From assembly GCA_963422385.1 (NCBI GenBank), contig OY729432.1, positions 3,038,001 to 3,102,000 of the forward strand: a stretch of 64,000 nucleotides of DNA, given 5' to 3'. The stretch's first letter is position 1; each line of letters starts with the position of its first letter. This stretch comes from JAJDTQ01 sp963422385. Lineage in GTDB: Bacteria > Desulfobacterota > Binatia > UBA9968 > JAJDTQ01. Both the position numbers and the translations under genes were made by a program. This document shows, piece by piece, positions 38,562 to 46,695 of this stretch. The notes below the pieces were generated by a model. It searched no databases and had not been told where the DNA came from. It worked only from the letters and a program-made list of their open reading frames with translations.

Positions 38562-38870
38562 ATGGCAGAGTACGTAAAGGTCGCGACCACGGATGAGGTG
38601 GAGCCCGGCAAACCCAGGCTCGTGGAAGTCAACGGCCGGAGAGTCGCCCTGTTCAATCTGGACGGGACCTTTTACGCCATCGACGACTTCTGCACGCATC
38701 GCGGCGCGCCGCTGTCCGAGGGGGAGGTCACGGGCAAGGACGTTCAGTGCCCGTGGCACGGCGCGATGTTCGACATCACCACGGGCGAGGCCTCCGGACC
38801 TCCGGCGGACGTGGGGGTCGACAAGTTCAACGTCCGCGTGGCAGGGTCCGATATCGAGGTCGAGATTTGA
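38562..38870 (+). CDS. Rieske-type [2Fe-2S] ferredoxin
   Basis: 102 residues, GGAGG 9 nt upstream of ATG 38562. Cluster ligands are C44-T-H46 and C63-P-W-H66 (CTHRGAP and CPWHGAMF). It is the small soluble type used as an electron donor for ring-hydroxylating oxygenases or as a NirD-like subunit. No oxygenase is nearby. It is followed by monothiol glutaredoxin, so a role in iron-sulfur or redox balance is plausible. Confidence 0.94.
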   Translation: MAEYVKVATTDEVEPGKPRLVEVNGRRVALFNLDGTFYAIDDFCTHRGAPLSEGEVTGKDVQCPWHGAMFDITTGEASGPPADVGVDKFNVRVAGSDIEVEI

Positions 38871-38928
38871 CGTGTTGTCCGTGCCGATGAGGCGGACACC
38901 GATGCGAAACCAGTGAAGGAGCAAAGCC

Positions 38929-39252
38929 ATGGCGGATGACGTACTCAGCAAGATCGAGGACCAGGTGAAGAACAACCGGGTGATGGTCTTTATGAAGGGG
39001 ACGCCGAACTTCCCGCAGTGCGGCTTCTCGGCCCACACGGTGGAGATCCTGCGCGCCCACGACGCGGAGTTCGAGAGCTTCGATGTGCTGGCGGACCCGG
39101 CCGTCAGAGAGGGCGTGAAGCGGTACTCGAACTGGCCCACCATCCCGCAGATCTACATCGACGGCAAGTTCGTGGGCGGCTGTGACATCGTTCACGAGCT
39201 GCACGAACGGGGCGAGCTGGACGCGATGCTGAAGCCCCCGGCCCGGGAGTGA
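38929..39252 (+). CDS. grxD: Monothiol glutaredoxin (Grx4/GrxD type)
   Basis: 107 residues. The active site CGFS has its single Cys at position 31 (FPQCGFSAHTV). WPTIPQIYIDGKFVGGCDIV holds the glutathione-binding TIPQ and GGCD motifs. Such proteins carry [2Fe-2S] clusters and deliver them to targets. Its TGA overlaps the GTG of the globin gene, so the two are translationally coupled. Confidence 0.96.
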   Translation: MADDVLSKIEDQVKNNRVMVFMKGTPNFPQCGFSAHTVEILRAHDAEFESFDVLADPAVREGVKRYSNWPTIPQIYIDGKFVGGCDIVHELHERGELDAMLKPPARE

Positions 39253-39671
39253 CCTTCCCCACGGCTTCCCTGTACGAAGAGATAGGCGCCGAGCGCCTGC
39301 GCGAGGTCATCGACGTCTTCGTGGACCGGATCTTCGATGACATGATGATCGGCTTCTTCTTCCGTAACGCCGACCGTCGCCGGATCAAGGAGTTGGAGTA
39401 CCAGTTCACCGCGCGTGTCCTCGGCGCGGACATCGAATACGAGGGACGTCCTCTCGAGCAGGCCCACGCGCCGCATCCCATCATGGGTGGACAGTTCGCG
39501 CGCCGACTGCAGATCCTGCGGGAGACCCTCGACGAGTTTCAGGTCCCCCAGGCAGTACGCACGGCGTGGTTGGACCACACCGAGCGCCTGCGCTCCCTCA
39601 TCACCCGTGACCGGGGCTCGGACTGTGACCCCGCCGAGGCCCGGCGCAAGGCCTCGGGGCAAGTATCGTGA
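39249..39671 (+). CDS. Truncated-globin-like haem protein
   Basis: 140 residues, GTG start overlapping the glutaredoxin stop (GTGA). LYEEIGAERLREVIDVFVDR, FFFRNADRRRIKELE and the proximal-His region HAPHPIMGGQFARRLQIL (His76) fit the group of short bacterial globins. RTAWLDHTERLRSLI forms the last helix. It would bind O2 or NO. Its stop overlaps the next gene, so it belongs to an operon of iron and redox proteins. Confidence 0.85.
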   Translation: MTFPTASLYEEIGAERLREVIDVFVDRIFDDMMIGFFFRNADRRRIKELEYQFTARVLGADIEYEGRPLEQAHAPHPIMGGQFARRLQILRETLDEFQVPQAVRTAWLDHTERLRSLITRDRGSDCDPAEARRKASGQVS

Positions 39672-40621
39672 CCGAACCCCAGGACCACAAGCTCATCCGA
39701 AAAGCCGCACGGGACGAGGCCTTCGACTTGGCCCTGTACGTCCGGCTTCGTGACCTCGAGACCGGTGAGGTCCATAACGTCCTGTCGCAACTGGTGAACG
39801 TGGAGCGGGGACACGTCGCCTTCTGGGCCGACATGGCGGGGCTCAAGGACGTTTCGCTGGATCGGGTTCAACGGTTCAGGCTGGGCGTTTTCGTCCTCTT
39901 GCGGCGACTCTTCGGCGTCGGAATGACGTTTCTTGTCCTCGAGGCCATCGAGATCTACGGGATCAAGAAGTACTGGGGGCTCTGGGAGCAGTACAAGGAC
40001 ACGCCGCAGGGGCCGAGGATACGAAACATCCTGCGGGACGAGTTCGGGCACGAGGACGAGATCGTCGCCGGCCTCACCGGTCGACGGCTGAATGCTGAAC
40101 GGGTCCGCGACATCTTCCTGGGCCTGAACGACGGCCTGGTGGAGGTGCTGGGCAGCGTCAGTGGTTTCTATGCTTCGTTCGGCGATCCCGTCTATGTCCT
40201 GGTGGCAAGCATCACGGTGGCCGTGGCCGGCTCCATCTCCATGGCGGCGGGTGTACTGGCCTCGTCGCGGTCGCAGCTCGAGGTTCAGCGGATCGAGAAC
40301 GCCAAACGCCACTTCTTCGACCCTGACGCCGAAGTGACCGAGGAGACGCGTCCCCTGGCCGCGGCCAGCGCCGTGGCGGCCTCCTATTTCCTGGGCGCAT
40401 TGTTCCCGATCCTGCCGGTGCTCCTCGGTGCGGCCGGTCCGGTAGGGTCGATCGTCGTTGGAGGCATCATGGTGGCCCTGGTGACCATGCTGCTGTCCTT
40501 CATGTCAGGCATGGAGGTCAGGTCCCGGGTGCTCCAGAACCTTCTGCTCGTGTCCGCGGCCGTGGCCGTGACTTACGGCCTGGGGACGCTGGTCAAACAC
40601 TTTTGGCAGATTGCCGTGTGA
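39668..40621 (+). CDS. Ferritin-like domain fused to VIT1/CCC1 iron transporter
   Basis: 317 residues, GTG overlapping the globin stop. The N-terminal ~135 residues form a rubrerythrin/ferritin-like four-helix domain with ExxH pairs (VNVERGHVAFW, RDEFGHEDEI). The C-terminal part (DIFLGLNDGLVEVLGSVSGF and following helices) is the VIT1/CCC1 Fe2+/Mn2+ transporter with about five helices. In characterised members (MbfA) this fusion exports iron. Membrane protein; it probably protects the cell from iron overload together with the upstream genes. Confidence 0.93.
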   Translation: MTEPQDHKLIRKAARDEAFDLALYVRLRDLETGEVHNVLSQLVNVERGHVAFWADMAGLKDVSLDRVQRFRLGVFVLLRRLFGVGMTFLVLEAIEIYGIKKYWGLWEQYKDTPQGPRIRNILRDEFGHEDEIVAGLTGRRLNAERVRDIFLGLNDGLVEVLGSVSGFYASFGDPVYVLVASITVAVAGSISMAAGVLASSRSQLEVQRIENAKRHFFDPDAEVTEETRPLAAASAVAASYFLGALFPILPVLLGAAGPVGSIVVGGIMVALVTMLLSFMSGMEVRSRVLQNLLLVSAAVAVTYGLGTLVKHFWQIAV

Positions 40622-40655
40622 CGGCCCGGACCACTGCACGGATCGGTGAGGCGTT

Positions 40656-42212
40656 ATGGGGAATCGAGACATCGCATCCGCGCGGGACTATCACGAGAGG
40701 ACCAAGCACTCGACCGTGAGCATCCGTAGCGGTCCGCACTCCCTCGACTGGGACAATCGGCCCCACCCCTTCAAGGTCTACGAGAGCCTCGACTCACTGC
40801 CGTTGGAGCAGCACTTGGCGTCGTCCGACGTCCCCACGCTGCAGGCCATATCCCGTTCCGCTCTGGAAGGTGAACGCCAAGTCACCCGGCAGGAACTCGG
40901 CGAGCTCTTGTTCCTCTGCGCCGGCGTCACCCGGCGGCGACGCTATTTCGGCGGCGAAATGCTCTTCCGGGCGGCCGCGTGCACGGGGGCGCTGTACCAT
41001 ATCGACGTCTACGTCGTCGCGGGTCCGCTGGCGGATCTCGATGCGGGTGTCTATCAGTTCGCCCCCGACCGTTTCGCCCTGACGCCCTTGCGAACGGGCG
41101 ATCACCGCAGTGCGCTGGTGGATGCCGGCGGCGGCGAGCCCGCGGTGGCCCATGCCCCGGCCATCCTGGTGCTGGCCTCCACGTTCTGGCGCAATAGCTG
41201 GAAGTATCGCGACCGCGCCTACCGGCATTGCTTCTGGGACGGCGGCACCATCCTGGCCAACTGCCTGGCGGCGGCTACGGCGCGCGGCATCCCGGCCCTC
41301 ACGGTGATGGGGTTCGCCGACGCCTCGGTCCACCATCTGCTGGGTCTCGACCCCGACAGGGAGGCGGCCCTGTGCCTCGTGCCGGTGGGCCGATTGGAGG
41401 CGGCTACGGCGTCTTCCGGCGAGGCATTGCCGTCCCTGCACTACGCCACCCGGCCGCTGTCCGCCCACGAGGTGGATTACCCTCCCATCCGGGAGATGCA
41501 CGCGGCCTCGAGTCTGGAGAGCGGCGTCGAGGCCCGGCGCTGGCGGGAAGGCGACACGGATGAGGGGGGATCCGCCGAGACGGATGGAACGGCCGCGGGC
41601 GTGGCGGTGATCCGTGAGCTGCCCCTCGAGACCGAGCCCGCGGCAGCGCTTCCCGCCGGCAGCGTCGAGCAGGTGATCCTGCGCCGTGGCTCCACCCGGC
41701 GTTTCTCGCACGAGGCCATTACCTTCGCCCAGTTGTCCAACGCCCTGCACTACGCCACCCGCGGCGTTGCCATGGACGTGGACCCGGGCGGCTCCCTCGC
41801 GCTCAACCAACTCTACCTCATCGTCAACCACGTGGACGGCGCCGCCCCCGGCGCCTACACACTGGACCGCGGCCGCGGGCGCCTTCAACTCCTGAAGGAA
41901 GGGGAGTTCCGCAGGGAAGCCGGCTTTCTCGGTTTGAGTCAGGAGATCCCCGCCGATGCCAGCGTCAACGTCTATTTCCTGGCCGACCTGGATGCGGTGC
42001 TCCGGCGCTATGGCAACCGCGGCTACCGCCTGGCGCTGATGGAGGCCGGCATCACCGCCGGCCGCCTCTACCTCGCGGCCTATGCCCAGGGATTCGGCGC
42101 CTCGGGGTTGACGTTCTTCGACGACGACGTGACCGCCTTCTTCTCGCCCCACGCCGCCGGCAAGAGCGTCATGTTCCTGATCGCGCTGGGCCGGCGGGTA
42201 AAGGCGAAGTAG
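40656..42212 (+). CDS. Tandem nitroreductase-domain (SagB-type) protein
   Basis: 518 residues with two nitroreductase-fold halves. The first (~50-260) has a SagB-like order (LGELLFLCAGVTRRRRYFGG, KYRDRAYRHCFWDGGTIL). The second (~330-515) repeats the pattern (VILRRGSTRRFSHEAITFAQ, YRLALMEAGITAGRLYLAA). SagB-type FMN enzymes make azol(in)e rings in peptide natural products, but no YcaO cyclodehydratase or precursor is nearby, so it may be a general FMN oxidoreductase. It ends 3 nt before the convergent flavoprotein. Confidence 0.88.
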   Translation: MGNRDIASARDYHERTKHSTVSIRSGPHSLDWDNRPHPFKVYESLDSLPLEQHLASSDVPTLQAISRSALEGERQVTRQELGELLFLCAGVTRRRRYFGGEMLFRAAACTGALYHIDVYVVAGPLADLDAGVYQFAPDRFALTPLRTGDHRSALVDAGGGEPAVAHAPAILVLASTFWRNSWKYRDRAYRHCFWDGGTILANCLAAATARGIPALTVMGFADASVHHLLGLDPDREAALCLVPVGRLEAATASSGEALPSLHYATRPLSAHEVDYPPIREMHAASSLESGVEARRWREGDTDEGGSAETDGTAAGVAVIRELPLETEPAAALPAGSVEQVILRRGSTRRFSHEAITFAQLSNALHYATRGVAMDVDPGGSLALNQLYLIVNHVDGAAPGAYTLDRGRGRLQLLKEGEFRREAGFLGLSQEIPADASVNVYFLADLDAVLRRYGNRGYRLALMEAGITAGRLYLAAYAQGFGASGLTFFDDDVTAFFSPHAAGKSVMFLIALGRRVKAK

Positions 42213-42215
42213 ACG

Positions 42216-43751
42216 CTACCGCCGGTTCCAGGCCAGCCAGCGCTGGAACACTTTCTTGACCATGGGCGTCAGCCGGGTGCGGTTGAAGGCGTCGCCGGCC
42301 TGCTTGATGGCTTCGGCCTGAGTGGGGTAGGGGTGGATGACGTTGGCGACGGTGCCGAGGCCGACCTTTCCCGCCATGGCCAGGGTGATCTCGCTGATCA
42401 TCTCGCCGGCGTGGCGCGCCACGATGGTGCCGCCGACGATCTTGTCGGTGCCTTTCCTGACGTGGATCTTGACGAAGCCGTTTTCCTCACCGTCCGCCAG
42501 CGCGCGGTCCACCTCCTTGAGCTCCCGCATGTAGGTGTCGATGGCGATCCGCTGACTCTCGGCGTCGCGTTCGTACATGCCCACGTGGGCGATCTCGGGG
42601 TCCGTGTAGGTGGCCCAGGGCATGATGAGGGAGCTCAGCTTCCTGCTCTTGTAGAAGAGGGCGTTCTGGATGATGATCCGGGCGGCCGCGTCGGCCGCGT
42701 GGGTGAACTTCCAGTCCATGCAGACGTCGCCGCCGGCGAAGACGCGGGGGTTGGTGGTCTGCAGGTAGTCGTTGACCACAACGCCGCGGAACGGCTCGTA
42801 CCGGACCCCGATTCCGTCGAGGTTGAGGCCGTCCACATTGGGCGCGCGTCCGGCCCCCACCAGGATCTCGTCCACTACCAACGAGTCGGCGGTTCCGTCG
42901 GACTCGAAATGGACCACCTTCCGGCCATTCTCCGTGGCCACGTGTTTGATGGCGCTGTTGAGCACCAGTTGAATGCCCTCCTCCAGGAACCGGTCCTGAA
43001 CGATGGCCGCGGCGTCGGCGTCTTCACGGTTGAGGATGTGGTCGCCGTTGTGGAACAGCGCCACCCGGCAACCCAGGCGCTGGAAAGTCTGCGCCAGCTC
43101 GCAACCGATGGGACCGGCGCCGATGACCGCCAGCCTTTCCGGGCGCTGCGTCAGCGAGAACACGGTCTCGTTGGTGAGATAGCCGGCTTCCTCGAGGCCC
43201 TCGATGGGTGGATGCGGCGCGACCGCCCGGGCGCCGGAGGCGATAACGGCCTTCTTGAAGTACAATGCTTGGCCGTCGACCTCCACGGTCTCCGGGCCGG
43301 AGAACCGGGCATCGCCCAGGAATACGTCGACCCCCAGATCGCTAAAGCGCTTCACGGAGTCGTGGTGGCTGATGTGGGAGCGGATCCGGCGCATGCGTTC
43401 CATGACCGCGGCGAAGTCCACCTCCACCTCCACGTCGCCTGGCCGGGCGATGCCGAACAGACCGGCATCGCGGATCTCCGCCGCCACCCGCGACGAGCGG
43501 ATGATGCACTTGGAGGGGACGCACCCGACGTTCAGGCAGTCTCCGCCCAGGTAGTGGCGCTCGATCAGGGCGACCTTGGCGCCGAGACCGGCGGCCCCGG
43601 CCGCGGTCACGAGGCCGGCCGTGCCGGCGCCGATCACCACCAGGTTGTAGCGGTCGGCCGGAGCGGGATTGGTCCAGTCCGCCGGGTGCGTGTTGGAGCC
43701 CAGCACCTGGTTGTATTCATCCTGCGGCGACAGTTGTGGAATGTTGCGCAT
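42216..43751 (-). CDS. Mercuric reductase-like pyridine nucleotide-disulfide oxidoreductase
   Basis: 511 residues. The FAD motif VVIGAGTAGLVTAAGA, the redox disulfide C72-LNVG-C77, the NAD(P) motif VIGAGPIGCELAQTF and the C-terminal catalytic HPYPTQAEAI are present. It lacks the N-terminal metal-binding domain and the C-terminal Cys pair of true MerA. It therefore belongs to the MerA-like/dihydrolipoamide dehydrogenase group of unknown substrate. The TVP38 membrane gene upstream is a frequent partner of this group. Confidence 0.92.
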   Translation of the reverse strand: MRNIPQLSPQDEYNQVLGSNTHPADWTNPAPADRYNLVVIGAGTAGLVTAAGAAGLGAKVALIERHYLGGDCLNVGCVPSKCIIRSSRVAAEIRDAGLFGIARPGDVEVEVDFAAVMERMRRIRSHISHHDSVKRFSDLGVDVFLGDARFSGPETVEVDGQALYFKKAVIASGARAVAPHPPIEGLEEAGYLTNETVFSLTQRPERLAVIGAGPIGCELAQTFQRLGCRVALFHNGDHILNREDADAAAIVQDRFLEEGIQLVLNSAIKHVATENGRKVVHFESDGTADSLVVDEILVGAGRAPNVDGLNLDGIGVRYEPFRGVVVNDYLQTTNPRVFAGGDVCMDWKFTHAADAAARIIIQNALFYKSRKLSSLIMPWATYTDPEIAHVGMYERDAESQRIAIDTYMRELKEVDRALADGEENGFVKIHVRKGTDKIVGGTIVARHAGEMISEITLAMAGKVGLGTVANVIHPYPTQAEAIKQAGDAFNRTRLTPMVKKVFQRWLAWNRR

Positions 43752-43813
43752 GAGTCGGTTCCCTCGTGTTTCCGGGTGACAAGTCCGTGTAGCGGCAACC
43801 GTTGCAGCACGCG

Positions 43814-44512
43814 CTACCGCGCCTTTGCCGGCTTCCTCCTGTTGACCAGTGCGATGAATTTCCTGGCGATGAGCGGGAACAGCCCGAGCAGCACGAAGGA
43901 CAGCAGCAGCGCGGGCGAGAGGATCCCGGCCAGGGAGTCGATCCGGGCCAGTTGGGTGCCGGCGTTGACGAAGACGATGGTGCCCGGGAACATTCCCAGT
44001 TGGCTCACGAAGAAGAACCGGGTCGTGCGGATGGGCGTAAGCCCCATGACGAGATTGATGACGAAGAAGGGGATGACCGGAATCAGCCGCATCGTAAAGA
44101 GGTAGAGCATGCCCTCGTTGGCGATGCCGTTGTTGATGGTCTCGAGCTTGTCTCCGAACTTGCCCTGAATGCTGTCCCGCAGAAGAAAGCGCGCCACCAG
44201 GAACGCCAGGGTAGCGCCGATGGTGCTGCAGAAGGAAACGATGATGGTGCCCGTGACCACCCCGAAGAGCGCGCCGCCCAGCAGCGTCATGATCGCGGCG
44301 CCCGGAAGTGAAAGAGCCGTCACCGCGATATAGACGGCCGCGTAGGCCGCGATGGCGATGGACGGATTCTGCAGGTAGTAACCTTGATAGGCGTCGCGCT
44401 GAGCCTTGATGAACTCCAGGTCGAAGTACCTTCCGAGGTCGAAGATGAAGAAGCTCGCGATGAGGGCCGCCATCAGCACCACCAGGGCTATCTTGACGAT
44501 CCGTTGGTTCAT
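43814..44512 (-). CDS. TVP38/TMEM64 (DedA-like) membrane protein
   Basis: 232 residues from ATG 44512 (GAGGAGAG 8 nt upstream). About six hydrophobic helices; LSLPGAAIMTLLGGALFG and the F/Y-rich RLIPVIPFFVINLVMGL are the SNARE-associated/DedA core signatures. It is an inner-membrane protein, probably involved in lipid scrambling or transport. It is cotranscribed with the MerA-like flavoprotein 62 nt downstream. Confidence 0.92.
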   Translation of the reverse strand: MNQRIVKIALVVLMAALIASFFIFDLGRYFDLEFIKAQRDAYQGYYLQNPSIAIAAYAAVYIAVTALSLPGAAIMTLLGGALFGVVTGTIIVSFCSTIGATLAFLVARFLLRDSIQGKFGDKLETINNGIANEGMLYLFTMRLIPVIPFFVINLVMGLTPIRTTRFFFVSQLGMFPGTIVFVNAGTQLARIDSLAGILSPALLLSFVLLGLFPLIARKFIALVNRRKPAKAR

Positions 44513-44642
44513 GAACGATCTCTCCTCGGGTGTTCCAGGATACAGGCCACCGCGGCCGGCACGGCGCCGCGACACGGGATCAAGAGGTGGGATTTCATGG
44601 GCGCGGTCATTTATAGTTGATCTGGTGGCGCAGGTAAATTCC

Positions 44643-45371
44643 GTGGGCAGCAAATCGTTTCATCCGCATCAAACCCGTGTCCCCACCGACGGGTCGGCAG
44701 CAGGCTTGGCCGAACCCCTCAAACCGGCGCTGGCGGTCATGGCCCGGGCGCCGGCGCCCGGGAAGGTCAAGACCCGGTTGTGTCCACCCCTCAGCCCCGG
44801 GCAGGCGGCGGAGTTCTACGAGTGCGTGCTGCGGGACGTGTTGTGCGACCTGATCCCTTCCGCACGGTGGGACACATGGGTGGCTTATGCCGAACGCAGC
44901 CGGGACTATTTCCTGCAGCTTCCGGAGCACGGCATGGCGCTATTGCCGCAGCGCGGCGCCTCGCTGGGCGAGCGCATGCACGCGGTGTTCGTGGACCTCT
45001 GCCACGCGGGTTACCGGCAGGTAGTGCTCGTCGGCAGCGACATACCTACCTTGCAGGCGGCTTCGGTCGCGCAGGCGTGCGATGTTCTGGAACAGGAACG
45101 GAGCGATCTGGTCCTGGGGCCGGCGGACGACGGCGGCTACTACCTGATCGGCCTGGCCCGGCCGGAGCAGAGGCTCTTCAGCGACATTGCGTGGAGCACC
45201 GCTTCGGTGCTGGAGCAAACCTTGGCCAAGGCACGGCAACTGGAGCTTCGGGTCCGGATGGTGCCCGGCACCTACGACGTTGACGTGGCGAAGGACCTGG
45301 AGCGGCTCGGCCGGGACCTTGAGGGGTCCCGCGCGTGTCCCAGAACGCGTGCATGGATGCGCCGGCTGTAG
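44643..45371 (+). CDS. DUF2064 / TIGR04282 glycosyltransferase-like protein
   Basis: About 242 residues. ALAVMARAPAPGKVKTRLCP is the nucleotide-binding start of the family. VLVGSDIPTLQ carries the DxP motif, then LVLGPADDGGYYLIGL, and a final LERLGRDL helix. The family is a glycosyltransferase-A fold often next to arsenosugar or glycolipid genes. The start is uncertain: GTG 44643 is used, but TTG 44705 is also possible. No clear ribosome site is seen. Confidence 0.85.
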   Translation: MGSKSFHPHQTRVPTDGSAAGLAEPLKPALAVMARAPAPGKVKTRLCPPLSPGQAAEFYECVLRDVLCDLIPSARWDTWVAYAERSRDYFLQLPEHGMALLPQRGASLGERMHAVFVDLCHAGYRQVVLVGSDIPTLQAASVAQACDVLEQERSDLVLGPADDGGYYLIGLARPEQRLFSDIAWSTASVLEQTLAKARQLELRVRMVPGTYDVDVAKDLERLGRDLEGSRACPRTRAWMRRL

Positions 45372-45395
45372 TTCACGCCTTGCAAGTCGCTTCAT

Positions 45396-45563
45396 GGCGT
45401 CCTTCGACTTCGCTTCGCTACGCTTCCAATCAACTGCACAATTTTTGGCAGTTATTGCCATTGGCCTTGGGCCGTGAGGCCCCTTGACATGCTCGGGACG
45501 CAGGGAAAAAATGCTCCTGCAACCGTTCGTCCTGAGCGTAGCGGAGCGAAGTCGAAGGACGCC
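45396..45563. terminator. Long inverted repeat between convergent genes (two copies of the CTTCGACTTCGCT repeat)
   Basis: Arm 45396-45424 (GGCGTCCTTCGACTTCGCTT...) is the reverse complement of 45535-45563 with one mismatch in 29. The 110-nt spacer has no ORF. It lies between the DUF2064 gene and the convergent mutY. It could fold into a long hairpin and stop transcription from both sides, or represent two opposed insertions of the same repeat. Confidence 0.6.
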
Positions 45564-45606
45564 ATGGATCAGAGTCTCCCGAAACACGGAGCGCCGAGCA
45601 CGCGCA

Positions 45607-46641
45607 TCAATCCGGGGATGCGGAGAGATGGCGGCGTGCGGCGCGGACGGCCTTGGTGCTGAGGGAGGAGAGGGGGAAGGAGCGGAGACCGGCGCGGGGG
45701 ACCCAGCGCCATGCCGATCCCTTCACCACGATTTTGCGCTGCAGCACGTAGACCGGCGCGGTGATGCGCATGTCGGTGATGGCGTGGCGGATGACCGCCA
45801 CGGGCTCGGATCGCCGAAGCGTTTCGTCAAGAGACCGGGAGGCCGGTAGTGTCTCCGGGGAGGGAAGCTCCCACAGGCCCGCGAGAAGGCCGTTGTCGGG
45901 GCGGCGGTGGAGCAGGATCCTCGACCGCGATTCCACGAAGACCAGCGGCCAGCGCACCGCCTTGGTTCGCACGGGTTTCGGGCGCGGCACGTCGAAGGTC
46001 CCGGACGCCCGAGCGTGGCACCAATGGGCCAAAGGACAGCGCTCGCACAGTGGCGACGAGGGAAGGCAGACGGTGGCGCCCAGTTCCATCACCGCCTGAT
46101 TGAAGTCCCCGGGACGGGATCGCGATACCATACGCTCGGCCGCCCGGTCGATCTCCCTGGGCTCCGTCAGGCCCAGCAACCGCGCGTAGACCCGCCTTAC
46201 GTTGCCGTCCGGCGCGGCGTAGGGCCGGTCGAAGGCGATGCTCATGACCGCGCCCGCGGTATACCGGCCGATTCCCGGCAGGCGCAGCAGTGCCTGATAG
46301 TCCGCCGGCAACCGGCCGCCGTGCCCGCTCACCAAAAGGCGGGCCGCCTGTTTCAGGTTGGCGGCACGCCGGTAGTAGCCCAGGCCGCTCCAGACGCTCC
46401 GGACGGTATCCAGGGAGGCACGGTCCAGGGCCTCCACCGACGGGAACGCCTCGATGAAGCGGTGATAGTAGGGAAGCACCGCCGCCACCTGGGTCTGCTG
46501 GAGCATGGTCTCGGAAACCCAGATGGCATAGGGGTCGCGGGTCCTGCGCCAGGGCAGGTCCCGCTTGTTGCGGTCGTACCAGCGCAGCAGCGCGGCGCGC
46601 ATCCGCGTCCGCAGCTTCGACGAATGACGGGTCTCCGGCAA
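45607..46641 (-). CDS. mutY: A/G-specific adenine glycosylase
   Basis: 344 residues. The N-terminal WYDRNKRDLPWR, helix-hairpin-helix LPGIGRYTAGAV with the catalytic Asp in APDGNVRRVYARLLG, the [4Fe-4S] loop C-x6-C-x2-C-x5-C (CLPSSPLCERCPLAHWC) and a C-terminal NUDIX-like domain (GLLAGLWELPSPE) are all present. It removes A paired with 8-oxoG. Leftward, convergent with the DUF2064 gene. Confidence 0.97.
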   Translation of the reverse strand: MPETRHSSKLRTRMRAALLRWYDRNKRDLPWRRTRDPYAIWVSETMLQQTQVAAVLPYYHRFIEAFPSVEALDRASLDTVRSVWSGLGYYRRAANLKQAARLLVSGHGGRLPADYQALLRLPGIGRYTAGAVMSIAFDRPYAAPDGNVRRVYARLLGLTEPREIDRAAERMVSRSRPGDFNQAVMELGATVCLPSSPLCERCPLAHWCHARASGTFDVPRPKPVRTKAVRWPLVFVESRSRILLHRRPDNGLLAGLWELPSPETLPASRSLDETLRRSEPVAVIRHAITDMRITAPVYVLQRKIVVKGSAWRWVPRAGLRSFPLSSLSTKAVRAARRHLSASPD

Positions 46642-46695
46642 GGCTTGTGTCCAGTGCGGTGTCCCGTATAAACCGTGGATCAGGGCGCGCAGGAT

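Noticed and set aside
42216..43751. True mercuric reductase (mercury resistance)
   Set aside because: The N-terminal metal-binding domain and the C-terminal vicinal cysteines are absent, and no mer genes are nearby.
42333..44105. 590-codon plus-strand open frame
   Set aside because: Shadow of the mercuric-reductase-like and TVP38 genes on the minus strand.
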